Part shown: positions 1 through 8,742 of the stretch, one piece after another
How positions within the stretch are numbered: the stretch's first letter is position 1
How the letters are laid out: each line of letters begins with the position of its first letter
Assembly (NCBI RefSeq): GCF_004404055.1
Contig: NZ_SOHK01000004.1
Location: 1-64,000, forward strand
Direction of reading: 5' to 3'
Source of the DNA: Cryobacterium ruanii
GTDB taxonomy: Bacteria; Actinomycetota; Actinomycetes; Actinomycetales; Microbacteriaceae
Length of the DNA stretch: 64,000 nt
Position numbers and translations under genes: made by a program
The notes under the pieces: generated by a model
What the model was told of the DNA's origin: nothing
Database searches by the model: none
Seen by the model: only the letters and a program-made list of their open reading frames with translations

Positions 1-2
1 TC

Positions 3-128
3 GATCTCGAAGGAGTGGCCAAAACCCTGAACGAACGCCCTCGCAAAACACTCGGATTCAAGACACCAGCTGAAGCGATGAACGAGCTATTATTGAGCGT
101 AATCACCGGTGTTGCGACGGCCGGTTGA
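3..128 (+). pseudogene. IS30-family transposase, C-terminal end only
   Basis: The frame reads through from the window edge and ends at TGA 126-128. It carries the typical IS30 C-terminus: LNERPRKTLGFKTPAEA, the end of the DDE catalytic domain with its NxRPRK-LG signature. Only about 41 residues are visible, so the rest of the gene lies outside the window or is lost. An IS3-type remnant follows at once, which suggests that one element inserted into or recombined with the other. Family assignment is good from the motif; whether the gene is intact upstream cannot be seen. Confidence 0.75.
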
Positions 129-129
129 A

Positions 130-434
130 TCTGCCCAATACGCGTCGGAACAGATCACTCTCTTCGCCGCCAAGAACGGCATCACTCGGTCGATGGGATA
201 CACAGGAATTTGCTGGGTAGCGCGATGGCCGGGAGCTTTTTCGCGACGTTGAAAACCGAGTTCTACTACCGCCGGGTTTGGCCGACACGGGCCCGCGCGA
301 TCCAAGGCGTCGCGGACTGGATCGAGGACCGGTACAACCGTCGGCGCCGACACTCCTCGATCGGGCACGTCACGCCCGTGGACTTCGAAGTGCAATACCC
401 GTCACGGGCCGCAGAGATCCAACTCGCCGCTTAA
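130..434 (+). pseudogene. IS3-family transposase (orfB) C-terminal fragment, frameshifted
   Basis: Two adjacent frames join into the end of an IS3 orfB integrase domain. Frame one (130 to about 215) reads SAQYASEQITLFAAKNGI and SMGYTGICW, which is the region after the second catalytic Asp. Frame two (from about 213) reads AMAGSFFATLKTEF, with the catalytic Glu position replaced by Gly (family ES/DNAMAESFF), then a YNRRRRHSSIGHVTPVDFE tail and TAA at 432-434. A one-base deletion near 215-220 separates the frames. The 5' part including the first two catalytic Asp residues is missing. The element is therefore inactive. Confidence 0.75.
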
Positions 435-464
435 CCCGTGTCCACTCTCCGGGGTGGAGGTGGC

Positions 465-1353
465 CTTGACCCCGGTGAGGCGAAGACCGATTCCCACGAC
501 GCCACGATCATCGCCCAGGCCGCCCGGACGCTGCCGCATGCGTTTCGGTCAATTCAGCTGGCCGATGAAGCGGTCGCGGAACTGTCGATGCTATGCGGTT
601 TTGACGATGACATCCTCGGTCAGATGACCGCGACAAGCAACCGAATTCGCGGGCTGCTCCCGCAGATTCACCCAGCATTGGAGCAGGTCGTGGGCCCGCA
701 TCTGGACCACCCAGCGATGCTAGATCTGCTCCAGCGCTACCCGTCGCCGGCGGCGGTGAAAGCGGCCCGCCGCACGCGGATGGCCATCCGGCTGCTGAAG
801 CTGGCCCCACGCATGGGCCACCGCCTGGGCGATCAAACCGTCGTAGTCGTTGGTACCCATGCCGCCGCGACGGTCCTGCCGCGCTTGGCCGAACAGCTCG
901 CGGCCCTACGCCGGCAACGGTCCGACATCATCGTCGAGGTCGAGAAGCTGGTGGAGGCCCACCCTCTTTCGCCCGTCCTGACGAGCATGCCCGGAGTCGG
1001 CGTCAGGACCGCAGCCCGGCTCCTCACCGAGGTCACCGGCAAGCACTTCGAAACCGCCGGCCACCTCGCCTCCTACGCCGGCCTCGCACCCGTGACCCGA
1101 CGCTCCGGCAGCTCAATCCGCCGCGAACATCCCTCCCGCCGAGGAAACAAGATCCTCAAACGCGCCCTGTTCTTGCCCGCCTTCGCAGCACTCCGAGACC
1201 CCCGCCTCCCGCACCTACTACGACCGAAAAATCCCCCAAGGCAAACGCCACAACCAAGCCCCCATCGCACTCGCCCGACGCCGCCGTGATGTTCTCTTCG
1301 CCATGCTCCGAGACGACACCCTCTACGAAACTAAACACCAACTCGCCGCTTGA
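465..1353 (+). pseudogene. IS110-family transposase, N-terminally truncated and frameshifted
   Basis: The reading frame from about 465 starts inside the DEDD/RuvC-like domain at GEAKTDSHDATIIAQAAR, so the first acidic catalytic residues are gone. A helical linker follows. The C-terminal Transposase_20 domain is clear: SMPGVGVRTAARLLTEV, then ASYAGLAPVTRRSGSS and RGNKILKRALF. After ALRDP one extra C near 1198-1204 shifts the frame. The natural end continues in another frame as RTYYDRKIPQGKRHNQAPIA and stops at TGA 1351-1353. Truncation plus frameshift make it a remnant. It abuts the IS3 remnant, whose end probably lies around 437-465. Confidence 0.8.
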
Positions 1354-1354
1354 C

Positions 1355-1409
1355 AAAAAAATAGGCTTCCCCAGGGCCTGTGTCATTTGTAGTGTCATCT
1401 GGGGCCTAT
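1355..1409 (-). terminator. Rho-independent terminator of the leftward sugar operon
   Basis: On the minus strand ATAGGCCCCAG (1409-1399) pairs with CTGGGG...GCCTAT (1374-1361), giving an 11-bp stem with a three-base bulge and a loop of about 24 bases. A run of seven T follows at once (1361-1355). The TAG stop of the GT4 gene lies inside the first arm. This would end the transcript that runs from 5192 to 1406. Confidence 0.7.
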
Positions 1410-2617
1410 CGTTCAACAGCTACCAGATCCGTCAACACCGACAGGTGCTTGCGTGCAACTATGTCAATCGTGAAATGATCATCAATAAGCTTTTGGGCAT
1501 GCTCGGCAACCTGGGTGCGCGCAGCGGCTGGATCGGCGAGCACCGCCATGATTGTAGTAGCCAGCGTGGTCGGGTCCGCACGTTCGTCCTTAGAACTGAA
1601 GAACGGGGCGATAAACAGGTGACGCCGATCCTCAAGCTCAAATTCAACGAAATTGTCTGAACGAATCGCGGCCACCACGGGAATTCCAACGGCAAGCGCT
1701 TCCAAACTCGCCGTCCCGAACCCTTGACCTTCCAGCTCGTGCACCTCGAGATCGGCAGCAGCCAAGTAATCAGGTACTTCGCTCTGCGGAAGAGCCCCTA
1801 CAGCAAGAATCGCGTGCTCGACACCCAGCTCTTTCGCGCGATGCAGGAATTCATCGTGGTAGACCTTGCCGATAACCACCACGGCGACATCCGGATATGA
1901 TTCCAGCACTCGCGGAAGGGCCTCAACGAGAGCCATTCGGCTACGTTGCGGTATCACGTGCCCCAGGGACAAAAGAATGTGGCGGGAACCGAGACCCAGT
2001 TTTTTCCTGGCAAGGTCTGCGTTGCCGCCTCGCAAGATGGTTGGATCAATACCTACCGGTATATAGGTCTTCCCTGAAATCGAGCGTCGGTACCGGGAGT
2101 GAATGTACTGGTCCATGAGAACATCCATGACCACAAGCATTGGTCGGTGGAGCTTCATCAAGGGATTGACCAGTATGGCGTCGGCGGTGCGATAGATGAG
2201 ATTATTTACAGGACTCGGGCTGTATAGCCGCGTGTGGATGCTGAGAAGGGTTGGCACGGCATGCTTGCGTGCCCACGCGCCAGACAGCCAGGTTAGGTCA
2301 AAAAACTGGCCGTGCTGGTGAATCACATCTGGTTCGAAGCGATCGAGAATGTCGTAGACGGTTCGTTTCGCCTTATATGACACCGTGAATGCGATATCGA
2401 AATTGGCAGCAAAACGTGTCTTGGGTAGGGACCAGGCAGGTATTCGCACGATGCTCAGACCGTCCCGAAACTCTTCCGCGGCTGCATCTTTATAACTAGC
2501 GGTCAGCACAAGAACGTCGTGCCCTGCCGCGGCATATTTTTTTGCAAGATGGTCGGCCAGATGGGAGGACCCTCCCGGTCTAGGCGGGAAGAAGTTGTTG
2601 ACGACTACGATTCTCAA
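1406..2617 (-). CDS. Glycosyltransferase family 4 (GT-B fold)
   Basis: The 403-residue protein has the GT4 layout. The N-terminal Rossmann domain opens with [20 protein letters not shown], a nucleotide-sugar GT start with the glycine-rich acceptor loop. The C-terminal domain has [20 protein letters not shown] and an E-rich motif with [20 protein letters not shown], the donor-binding ExFGxxxxEA signature (residues about 300-320). It should move a sugar from a nucleotide or lipid donor onto a lipid-linked glycan at the cytoplasmic face. ATG at 2617 overlaps the stop of the acyltransferase gene by four bases (ATGA), so translation is coupled. It is the last gene of a four-gene operon. Donor and linkage cannot be read from sequence. 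Confidence 0.88.
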   Translation of the reverse strand: MRIVVVNNFFPPRPGGSSHLADHLAKKYAAAGHDVLVLTASYKDAAAEEFRDGLSIVRIPAWSLPKTRFAANFDIAFTVSYKAKRTVYDILDRFEPDVIHQHGQFFDLTWLSGAWARKHAVPTLLSIHTRLYSPSPVNNLIYRTADAILVNPLMKLHRPMLVVMDVLMDQYIHSRYRRSISGKTYIPVGIDPTILRGGNADLARKKLGLGSRHILLSLGHVIPQRSRMALVEALPRVLESYPDVAVVVIGKVYHDEFLHRAKELGVEHAILAVGALPQSEVPDYLAAADLEVHELEGQGFGTASLEALAVGIPVVAAIRSDNFVEFELEDRRHLFIAPFFSSKDERADPTTLATTIMAVLADPAAARTQVAEHAQKLIDDHFTIDIVARKHLSVLTDLVAVER

Positions 2618-3072
2618 CTCTCGTCTCCAATTCCGAGGAGGACACGAGGGTAGGCTCGATGAGACAAGTCGACGCGCCCGATCACCCGCGCTGGGGCGCC
2701 TGCAACGACCGTGCGAGCAGCAACATTCCTCGTCACAACAGAACCAGCTCCGATAATCGCCTCATCACCGATCACTACACCCATATTGACGACAGCGTTC
2801 GCTCCGATGAATACCCGGTTTCCGATCTTGACTGACGACCGGTCCACCATCGGCTGCTCACGACCCGAGACGCAGCGCATTGCGCTACTGTGCGTGTAAA
2901 TGTGCACCCCCGATGCGATATCGCAGCCCTCACCGATCGTCAGGCCGCCAGAACCGTCAATAACGGTGAAAGCGCCAATCCACGTTCCTGCCCCGATAGT
3001 CGGTTTTCCGATGATCCACGCTTGCTCATGATAAGGGTTGGCGGGAATGGAACCCGGTATCTGCCCGGTCAC
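2614..3072 (-). CDS. Left-handed beta-helix (hexapeptide repeat) acyltransferase
   Basis: A 152-residue protein built of hexapeptide repeats ([LIV]-G-x4), for example [36 protein letters not shown], and [15 protein letters not shown]. His in YTHSS is a likely catalytic base, as in WbbJ/PglD/maltose-acetyltransferase types. The C-terminus [13 protein letters not shown] is the usual cap of sugar O- or N-acetyltransferases. It sits between a sugar epimerase/aminotransferase pair and a GT4, so N-acylation of the amino sugar made by the upstream aminotransferase is the best guess. It overlaps its neighbours at both ends (one base upstream, four bases downstream). O-acetylation of the glycan is the alternative. 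Confidence 0.85.
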   Translation of the reverse strand: MTGQIPGSIPANPYHEQAWIIGKPTIGAGTWIGAFTVIDGSGGLTIGEGCDIASGVHIYTHSSAMRCVSGREQPMVDRSSVKIGNRVFIGANAVVNMGVVIGDEAIIGAGSVVTRNVAARTVVAGAPARVIGRVDLSHRAYPRVLLGIGDES

Positions 3073-4019
3073 TATTTCTGGGTTTCGAATCGAATCAGGT
3101 CGGTCATGCCTTCATTGACTGGAATCGTGTACTCAAAGCCGATGACATCCTTCGCGCGCTGAACATCAGCTGCTCGGCGGCTGACGAGCACATTACGAGG
3201 GTTGAAGATCGGTTCAACGTCAACTCCGATCGCGTCGATCAGAATTCGAGCGAGGGCGGCAACGCTGGTGTCGATTCCTGTGCCGACGTTGATGGGAAGG
3301 TTGCCCCGTTCGGAGTCGACGGCTAATACAACAGCTCGTGCAATGTCGTGCACGTGAATGAAGTCCATGGACTGATCACCCTTACCGTCAATGACTGGCG
3401 CGTCGCCGTTGCGTAGGCGGTTGACGAAGTGGTTGATGACCGACGTGTAGTACGCGGTCGTCTTCTGGCCGGGACCATACACGTTGAAGAAGCGCAGTGC
3501 GATCCAGGAGAGGCCAGCTTTACGCTGATAGTACGCCAAGAGATCTTCTCCGGTGCGCTTTCCAATACAGTACGGAGTGAGTGGGCTCAGCGCGTCATCC
3601 TCGTGCATCGGCAACTTTTCCGGGTCACCATAGACCGAGGCGCTCGAGGCATACACGATGCGTTTGATGCCCTGATCCGCGGCTGCTGCAATAACATTGT
3701 GCGTACCGACGATGTTCCCGTCGAGTGAGCTGAATGGGTCAGCCACGCTCTTATTGATTGAGTCAGCAGCGAGGTGCACGACACGGCTACAACCACGCAT
3801 CGCCGCAGCCACGGCGACACCGGACCGCACATCTTGGTCAACGACTTCGACGTTGCCGCGGGCAACAAGCGCGTTCGCCGCGTCACGGTTACCACGTACC
3901 ATGTTGTCAAATATGCGTACTTTATAGCCCTTTTCCAGGAGCTGTTCAACGACATGGAGGCCTATAAAGCCTGCCCCACCTGTGATGAATACGGTCTCGT
4001 TTTTGTCAACTGCAGTCAC
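3072..4019 (-). CDS. NAD-dependent epimerase/dehydratase (extended SDR, GalE-like)
   Basis: 315 residues. The N-terminal NAD-binding motif is [18 protein letters not shown] (GxxGxxG, residues about 12-25), followed by an acidic residue after the second strand (RIFDN). The catalytic pair is Y-x3-K in [13 protein letters not shown], with Ser in [10 protein letters not shown]. The domain end, [17 protein letters not shown], is the usual UDP-sugar SDR C-terminal lobe. It most likely interconverts or dehydrates a nucleotide sugar, feeding the aminotransferase encoded 45 bases upstream in the same operon. UDP-glucose 4-epimerase is the default annotation; the exact substrate is not determinable. 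Confidence 0.87.
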   Translation of the reverse strand: MTAVDKNETVFITGGAGFIGLHVVEQLLEKGYKVRIFDNMVRGNRDAANALVARGNVEVVDQDVRSGVAVAAAMRGCSRVVHLAADSINKSVADPFSSLDGNIVGTHNVIAAAADQGIKRIVYASSASVYGDPEKLPMHEDDALSPLTPYCIGKRTGEDLLAYYQRKAGLSWIALRFFNVYGPGQKTTAYYTSVINHFVNRLRNGDAPVIDGKGDQSMDFIHVHDIARAVVLAVDSERGNLPINVGTGIDTSVAALARILIDAIGVDVEPIFNPRNVLVSRRAADVQRAKDVIGFEYTIPVNEGMTDLIRFETQK

Positions 4020-4064
4020 TTGTCTTGTTCCTTCTAATATCTTGTTGGTAGATCTTGGTCGGGC

Positions 4065-5192
4065 TTAGGACGCCATGGCCGCGCGCAAGGTCCCCGCGAC
4101 CCTGTCGACCTCGTCTTCGGTCAAGTTGGCATGCATAGGTATTGCAAGATGGCGCATAAAGAGGTCTGCGCTTACGGGCAGGTGGCCAGAGAAGCCGTAC
4201 ACCGGTTGGACGTGTGAGGCGTACGTTCCAAAGTTGCACTGAATTCCATGCGCCTTTAAGTACGCGGCTACTTTTCCACGGTCGACCGTAGCGTCGAGCG
4301 TGACTACGTAGGACTGCCAAGGGTGCACACGGTCGGCTAGAGCAACCGGTGCTTGCACGCCGTCGATGTCGGCAAGAAGCGTGCCGTATTGGTCGGCGAC
4401 TCGCTGGCGGGATTGCACCAAAGTGTTCAGACGTTCAAGTTGCGCCAGCATGATACCCGCAGCGACATCAGACATTCGATAGTTGAAACCCAACTCGTCG
4501 AAGTTTGGGATTGGAAGATCCGCGCTCCCCTCCCTCGACAGGGCCGGGGCGATTCCGTAAGTGTGCAGCTTCCGCGCATGATTGGCGAGGTCCGCCCGGT
4601 TCGTGGTTAGGGCACCGCCTTCCCCAGCGGTGATTCCCTTACGCCCGTGAAAGCTAAACGTTGCGATGTCGGCCAGGCTCCCGGCGGGGCGGCCTTTGTA
4701 GCTGGCACCCGCCGAGCAGGCGGCGTCCTCCATTAGCCAAAGTCCGTGCTTGTCAGCGATTGCCTGCAATTCATCGTAGTCGGCCGGTTGACCGAACACA
4801 TCAACGGCGAGGATCCCGACCGTGCGGGGGGTGATGGCCGCCTCCACCGCTGCCGGATCCACGCTCCAAATATCGGAACGAATGTCTGCGAAGATCGGTG
4901 TCGCCCCGGTCCAGGCTACTGAGTGTCCTGTAGCGGGAAAAGTGTAGTCACCGACGATTACTTCGTCCCCGCGCCCAGCACCAAGTACGGTAAGCCCAAG
5001 GTGAAGAGCTGCGCCACAGTTATTTGTTGCGAGTGCGTCATCGGTTCCTGTGATCTCAGCAAATCGCTTCTCAAATTTGGCGCAGGTCGGACCTGCCCCG
5101 GAAAGCCATCCCGATGCGAACACCTCGGCGATCGCTTTGAGCTCTTCATCCCCGACTGTCGGTTGGCCGAGCGAAACGATATCTGACAACAA
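4065..5192 (-). CDS. DegT/DnrJ/EryC1/StrS-family PLP-dependent sugar aminotransferase
   Basis: 375 residues, the normal length for sugar-nucleotide aminotransferases of this family. The catalytic lysine is in FSFHGRKGITAGEGGALTTN (residues about 179-198). Other family landmarks are EVIVGDYTFPATGHS, ILAVDVFGQPADYDEL and LMEDAACSAGASYKG, where Asp contacts the pyridine nitrogen. It transfers an amino group to a keto-sugar nucleotide. The start is TTG (two TTG codons in tandem at 5192 and 5189) behind a GAGGA sequence. It is the first gene of the leftward operon and is divergent from the oxidase at 5311. Product could be a 3- or 4-amino-deoxyhexose; the position is not predictable here. Confidence 0.9.
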   Translation of the reverse strand: MLSDIVSLGQPTVGDEELKAIAEVFASGWLSGAGPTCAKFEKRFAEITGTDDALATNNCGAALHLGLTVLGAGRGDEVIVGDYTFPATGHSVAWTGATPIFADIRSDIWSVDPAAVEAAITPRTVGILAVDVFGQPADYDELQAIADKHGLWLMEDAACSAGASYKGRPAGSLADIATFSFHGRKGITAGEGGALTTNRADLANHARKLHTYGIAPALSREGSADLPIPNFDELGFNYRMSDVAAGIMLAQLERLNTLVQSRQRVADQYGTLLADIDGVQAPVALADRVHPWQSYVVTLDATVDRGKVAAYLKAHGIQCNFGTYASHVQPVYGFSGHLPVSADLFMRHLAIPMHANLTEDEVDRVAGTLRAAMAS

Positions 5193-5310
5193 ATCCTCAA
5201 TCTCTTCTACCTGTGCGCGAACAGCACATAGCTCAGTCTATGCACCAAGCGGATGGTCCAGCGCGCCGACTGTAGGCTAGAGGCTTCATCCCTGGATCGA
5301 ATGGAAACCG
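5193..5310. promoter_or_regulatory. Divergent promoter region of the aminotransferase operon and oxidase gene
   Basis: The 118-base gap separates two divergent starts. On the plus strand TAGGCT (5268-5273) is a possible -10 box for the gene at 5311. On the minus strand TAGACT (5240-5235) is a possible -10 box for the operon beginning at 5192. No strong TTGACA-like -35 element is visible for either. Assignment rests only on hexamer similarity. Confidence 0.35.
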
Positions 5311-6501
5311 ATGAGTGCCCCTCGAATAATAATTATTGGTGGAGGCATTATCGGGCTTGCTGTCGCCGAACTCTTGTCTCGGCGACGTGCGGACGTGACT
5401 GTGATCGAAAAGGAAGAGCGTTGGGCCGCACACCAAACCGGTCACAATTCAGGTGTCATTCATGCTGGACCGTATTACAAGCCAGGCTCACTAAAAGCCA
5501 CAATGTGCACGGCGGGGAACAAATCGATGCTCGCCTTTGCGCGAGAGCACGAGATCGCATTTGAAGCCTGTGGCAAGTTGATCGTGGCCGTTAACGAGAA
5601 GGAATCTCCGCGGCTGCAAGCGCTGTACGATCGGGCATTGGCCAACGGCGCACCGGCGCGCCTCATCTCTGCGGCTGAAGCACGCGAGTTTGAACCAAAT
5701 GTCGCCGCTATCGCCGCTCTTCGCATCGAGTCGACAGGCATCATCGACTATGGCGCGGTCACTCGCAAACTTGCGGAGCTCGCGAATCGAAATGGCGCTG
5801 AGCTGATCTTGGGCAGCGAGGTCGTTGGTATCCGAGTTTCTGATCGCAATGTCACCGTGGATTGTGACAATGGATCACACTCAGGGGACGTACTGATCAA
5901 TTGCGCCGGTCTCCAGAGCGACCGGATCGCGACAATGGCTGGCCTTCGACCATTGGCTCGGATCGTACCCTTCCGCGGCGAATATTATGAGTTGGCAGCC
6001 AGCAAGCGCAACCTCGTACGCGGCCTCATCTACCCCGTACCAGATCCCAAACTTCCATTCCTCGGCGTGCACCTTACTCGGATGATTGACGGGTCAGTTC
6101 ATGCGGGTCCAAACGCCGTTCTCGCATTAGCGCGCGAAGGATATAGCTGGAACGAATTCAACGCTCGGGATACTGTTAGTACACTCGCCTACCCGGGATT
6201 TCTCAAACTAGCTAGTCGCAACGTGCTTACGGGCGGGAAAGAAATCGCACGCTCCTTATCGAAGACGTTGTTTGCTAGCAGCCTTGCTCGGCTCGTGCCG
6301 AATATTTCAGCTCAGGACATTGTGCGCGCTGGAGCCGGGGTACGCGCTCAGGCGATTCTGCCGGACGGGACACTCGCCGACGATTTCATAATTCAGAAGG
6401 CTGCGCGCCAGGTTCACGTGCTCAATGCCCCCTCGCCGGCCGCGACAAGCGCGCTAGAAATAGCTCGCCACATTGTTGCCATGGCCAACCTGGGACTCTG
6501 A
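5311..6501 (+). CDS. lhgO: L-2-hydroxyglutarate oxidase-like FAD enzyme (LhgO family)
   Basis: A 396-residue DAO-fold flavoprotein. The dinucleotide motif is IIIIGGGIIGLAVAELLSRR (residues 5-24), then VTVIEKE for the ribose. LhgO hallmarks follow: HQTGHNSGVIHAGPYYKPGS and LKATMCTAGN, then the IIDYGAV segment. The family oxidises L-2-hydroxyglutarate to 2-oxoglutarate and passes electrons to the membrane quinone pool. The gene stands alone and faces right between two leftward surface-glycan units. Its role there is unclear: it may be a simple metabolite-repair passenger, or act on another 2-hydroxy acid. Family assignment is firm, substrate less so. Confidence 0.85.
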   Translation: MSAPRIIIIGGGIIGLAVAELLSRRRADVTVIEKEERWAAHQTGHNSGVIHAGPYYKPGSLKATMCTAGNKSMLAFAREHEIAFEACGKLIVAVNEKESPRLQALYDRALANGAPARLISAAEAREFEPNVAAIAALRIESTGIIDYGAVTRKLAELANRNGAELILGSEVVGIRVSDRNVTVDCDNGSHSGDVLINCAGLQSDRIATMAGLRPLARIVPFRGEYYELAASKRNLVRGLIYPVPDPKLPFLGVHLTRMIDGSVHAGPNAVLALAREGYSWNEFNARDTVSTLAYPGFLKLASRNVLTGGKEIARSLSKTLFASSLARLVPNISAQDIVRAGAGVRAQAILPDGTLADDFIIQKAARQVHVLNAPSPAATSALEIARHIVAMANLGL

Positions 6502-6514
6502 CTCTCGCCGCCAT

Positions 6515-8551
6515 TTAGGGACGCACGACCTCATAGATCCGGAAATTCGTAGGACCTTGTTTCAGCGACCGCTCCAGAACTAGGCAATCTTGCGTGAGGT
6601 GCTCGTCGGTAAGAACGAATGAAACGTACTTCTGTGCGAAGGCGGCACATGAGTCGAAGGTAAGTCGGACCTGATCCGCCGCGGGGTTCGATGCACTTGG
6701 TGCGCCCACGCCCGCCACCCAACTCACATTCGCCAATCGATTCCAGTATTGCTCGTAGGTGCCAGTTGGGTCGATCTGCTTCCACATCTCCGGTGTTGGA
6801 GCGCTTTGAAATCCGTTGTAGGACCGCAGCCCGGACTGAACGAGTGTGACAGTGGGAAGAAATGACGCGCCAACTCCAACCCACGTCCCACCGTCGCCAC
6901 CGTCGACGGCCTTCACCTCAGACATCAATTTCGTGTCATTGAGGTCGTAAACCCCGACGTACACCGGGTTCACTCCTCCTGAGCCCACAAGGGAGATGAT
7001 GAGGAAGGCTACCGCGCCCGCGAACACTCGTCCTCTAGAGAACCACAAGACCGCCGCCAGAAAAAGCCCGATGAGAAGCACCCATTGCCAGTGAGCTAGA
7101 AGGAGAGGGGATTGACGGCGATACAGGAAAATGATGAGAGTTGCCGCTGCGAGCCCTGCCAAAGCGACTCCAGCCCATGTCACGAACCAGGGTAGGAACG
7201 CTCGCCCTTCTTTGGCGAGCGTGTCTAGTCTGTTGGCCATCACAACGATCGACACGACCGACAGCAAACCGAACGCAAGCCCAATGCGACCGATGGTGGT
7301 GCGATCCAGCAGTAGCAGGTGTGCCAACGAGTCCCACCCAGGAATCAGAAGGTACGCTGCAAGGAGGCCGCCCAGGGCAAGCAAGGCGATAAGTAACCAG
7401 TCAATGCGCCGATGATTCGTCCAAGCGCGAGCCAGTAGCCAGCCGAAGCCCAGGACGAGGAACAGACCAGGCAAGAAGAAGGTGGACGCCTCCGAGGTAT
7501 TCGAGGAAAACGGCGCTCCACTAGTGTCGCCAAGGCCGGCAGTGAACGGGGCCCCAAAAAGTGCGAGTAAGGATTGTGGGGTACTCTGCCCAACCGTTTG
7601 GAGCCTCTCACCAGGGTAAACGGTGCCCAGAAACCGCTCAACCGTATCGAGGCGGGTTAATATCCAAATACCAAGTACACACACTGCCATAATTCCGCCG
7701 ATCAACAACGGAGACACTGCTTTCAATCTTTCCCATATTCCCGACCGCAGGTCGAGGGAAGTTAATACGAATCCAACCCCAAAGGCTAGCGCCATGAGAA
7801 CCGCTGCGATGATGAATGGGACGTAGATTCCCATTCCAAGGGTGACCGTGACGTATCCGACCAATGCTGGCCACACTATTCGGTTGACCGGCCGCGGACT
7901 TCGAACCAACCAGATTACCGCAGACATGACCAAGAACGACCAAGCTGCTGGCCAAAAGGTAATCGAGAGATACCACCATTGGAAGAACGGCGCAAAGAAA
8001 AAGCCGACAGACAGCGCCGCTGCAGTGAGTGGTCGCCGGGGGAGCATACTCACGACAAACACGTAACAAGCGGCCATGAGGGCAAACCCGGGAAACCACC
8101 ACTTCCAAGCCATGGCCTGATCGAGTGGCAAAAGAAAGAAGCCCCACAAGTGCGGTCTGAACGCGACCGACCAGTCCAAAGACGGGAGGTCGTGCTGAAC
8201 CGTTGCGTCCATCCCGCCTGGAAAGCTTTGGTTCGTGACGGGCAGTCCCTGCTCCACTTGCGATATTGTCCAGGCGCTTTGGACCAACCACTCATCACTG
8301 CGGATGCTTTGCGGCTCACCCGAAAGAAGGGCGGGGTCCTCGTCCAGGCTGAAGTAGGAATTCATGTATCCGGTCGACGACCCATTGATACCAGTCGCAA
8401 CGAGCGCGATCATAATGAGGACAAGCAGTGCAGGGAAGACAAGTAGGACACGGCGATTCGGCAGGTCTCCTGCGGTAGGCGCGGTGACATCACGGAACCA
8501 TACGCGGACCCGCGCAAATGGCTGCGCCAAGTGTCGACCGGATTCTTGCAT
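6515..8551 (-). CDS. Large polytopic membrane protein, putative glycan-locus membrane enzyme (DUF7657-like)
   Basis: 678 residues. A hydrophilic N-terminus is followed by a first membrane helix (VLLVFPALLVLIMIALVATG, residues about 34-53), a periplasmic loop holding SIRSDEWLVQSAWTISQ, and about a dozen more helices to residue 540. A soluble C-terminal part of about 140 residues ends at IYEVVRP. The RSDEW...S loop and helix order match uncharacterised actinobacterial membrane proteins found in glycan loci, which resemble GT-C glycosyltransferases or polymer-modifying enzymes. Function is inferred from topology and place only. It is in the same orientation as the LGFP gene upstream, about 190 bases apart. 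Confidence 0.7.
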   Translation of the reverse strand: MQESGRHLAQPFARVRVWFRDVTAPTAGDLPNRRVLLVFPALLVLIMIALVATGINGSSTGYMNSYFSLDEDPALLSGEPQSIRSDEWLVQSAWTISQVEQGLPVTNQSFPGGMDATVQHDLPSLDWSVAFRPHLWGFFLLPLDQAMAWKWWFPGFALMAACYVFVVSMLPRRPLTAAALSVGFFFAPFFQWWYLSITFWPAAWSFLVMSAVIWLVRSPRPVNRIVWPALVGYVTVTLGMGIYVPFIIAAVLMALAFGVGFVLTSLDLRSGIWERLKAVSPLLIGGIMAVCVLGIWILTRLDTVERFLGTVYPGERLQTVGQSTPQSLLALFGAPFTAGLGDTSGAPFSSNTSEASTFFLPGLFLVLGFGWLLARAWTNHRRIDWLLIALLALGGLLAAYLLIPGWDSLAHLLLLDRTTIGRIGLAFGLLSVVSIVVMANRLDTLAKEGRAFLPWFVTWAGVALAGLAAATLIIFLYRRQSPLLLAHWQWVLLIGLFLAAVLWFSRGRVFAGAVAFLIISLVGSGGVNPVYVGVYDLNDTKLMSEVKAVDGGDGGTWVGVGASFLPTVTLVQSGLRSYNGFQSAPTPEMWKQIDPTGTYEQYWNRLANVSWVAGVGAPSASNPAADQVRLTFDSCAAFAQKYVSFVLTDEHLTQDCLVLERSLKQGPTNFRIYEVVRP

Positions 8552-8742
8552 GTGATTACCTCATTCGATGGTTCGCTGGCAACGGTGGTTAGCACACTGT
8601 TTGCTGCGACGACACCGTAGTCACTTTAAATGACCTTTAGAAGCTTAGGTCATTAGCGCGATCCAGCCAGTCCATCCAGCGCTTCGACCGAAACGCTGAA
8701 AGGCTCCGAGATCCAGACGACCGCGCGCGCCGCTCGTCCCAG

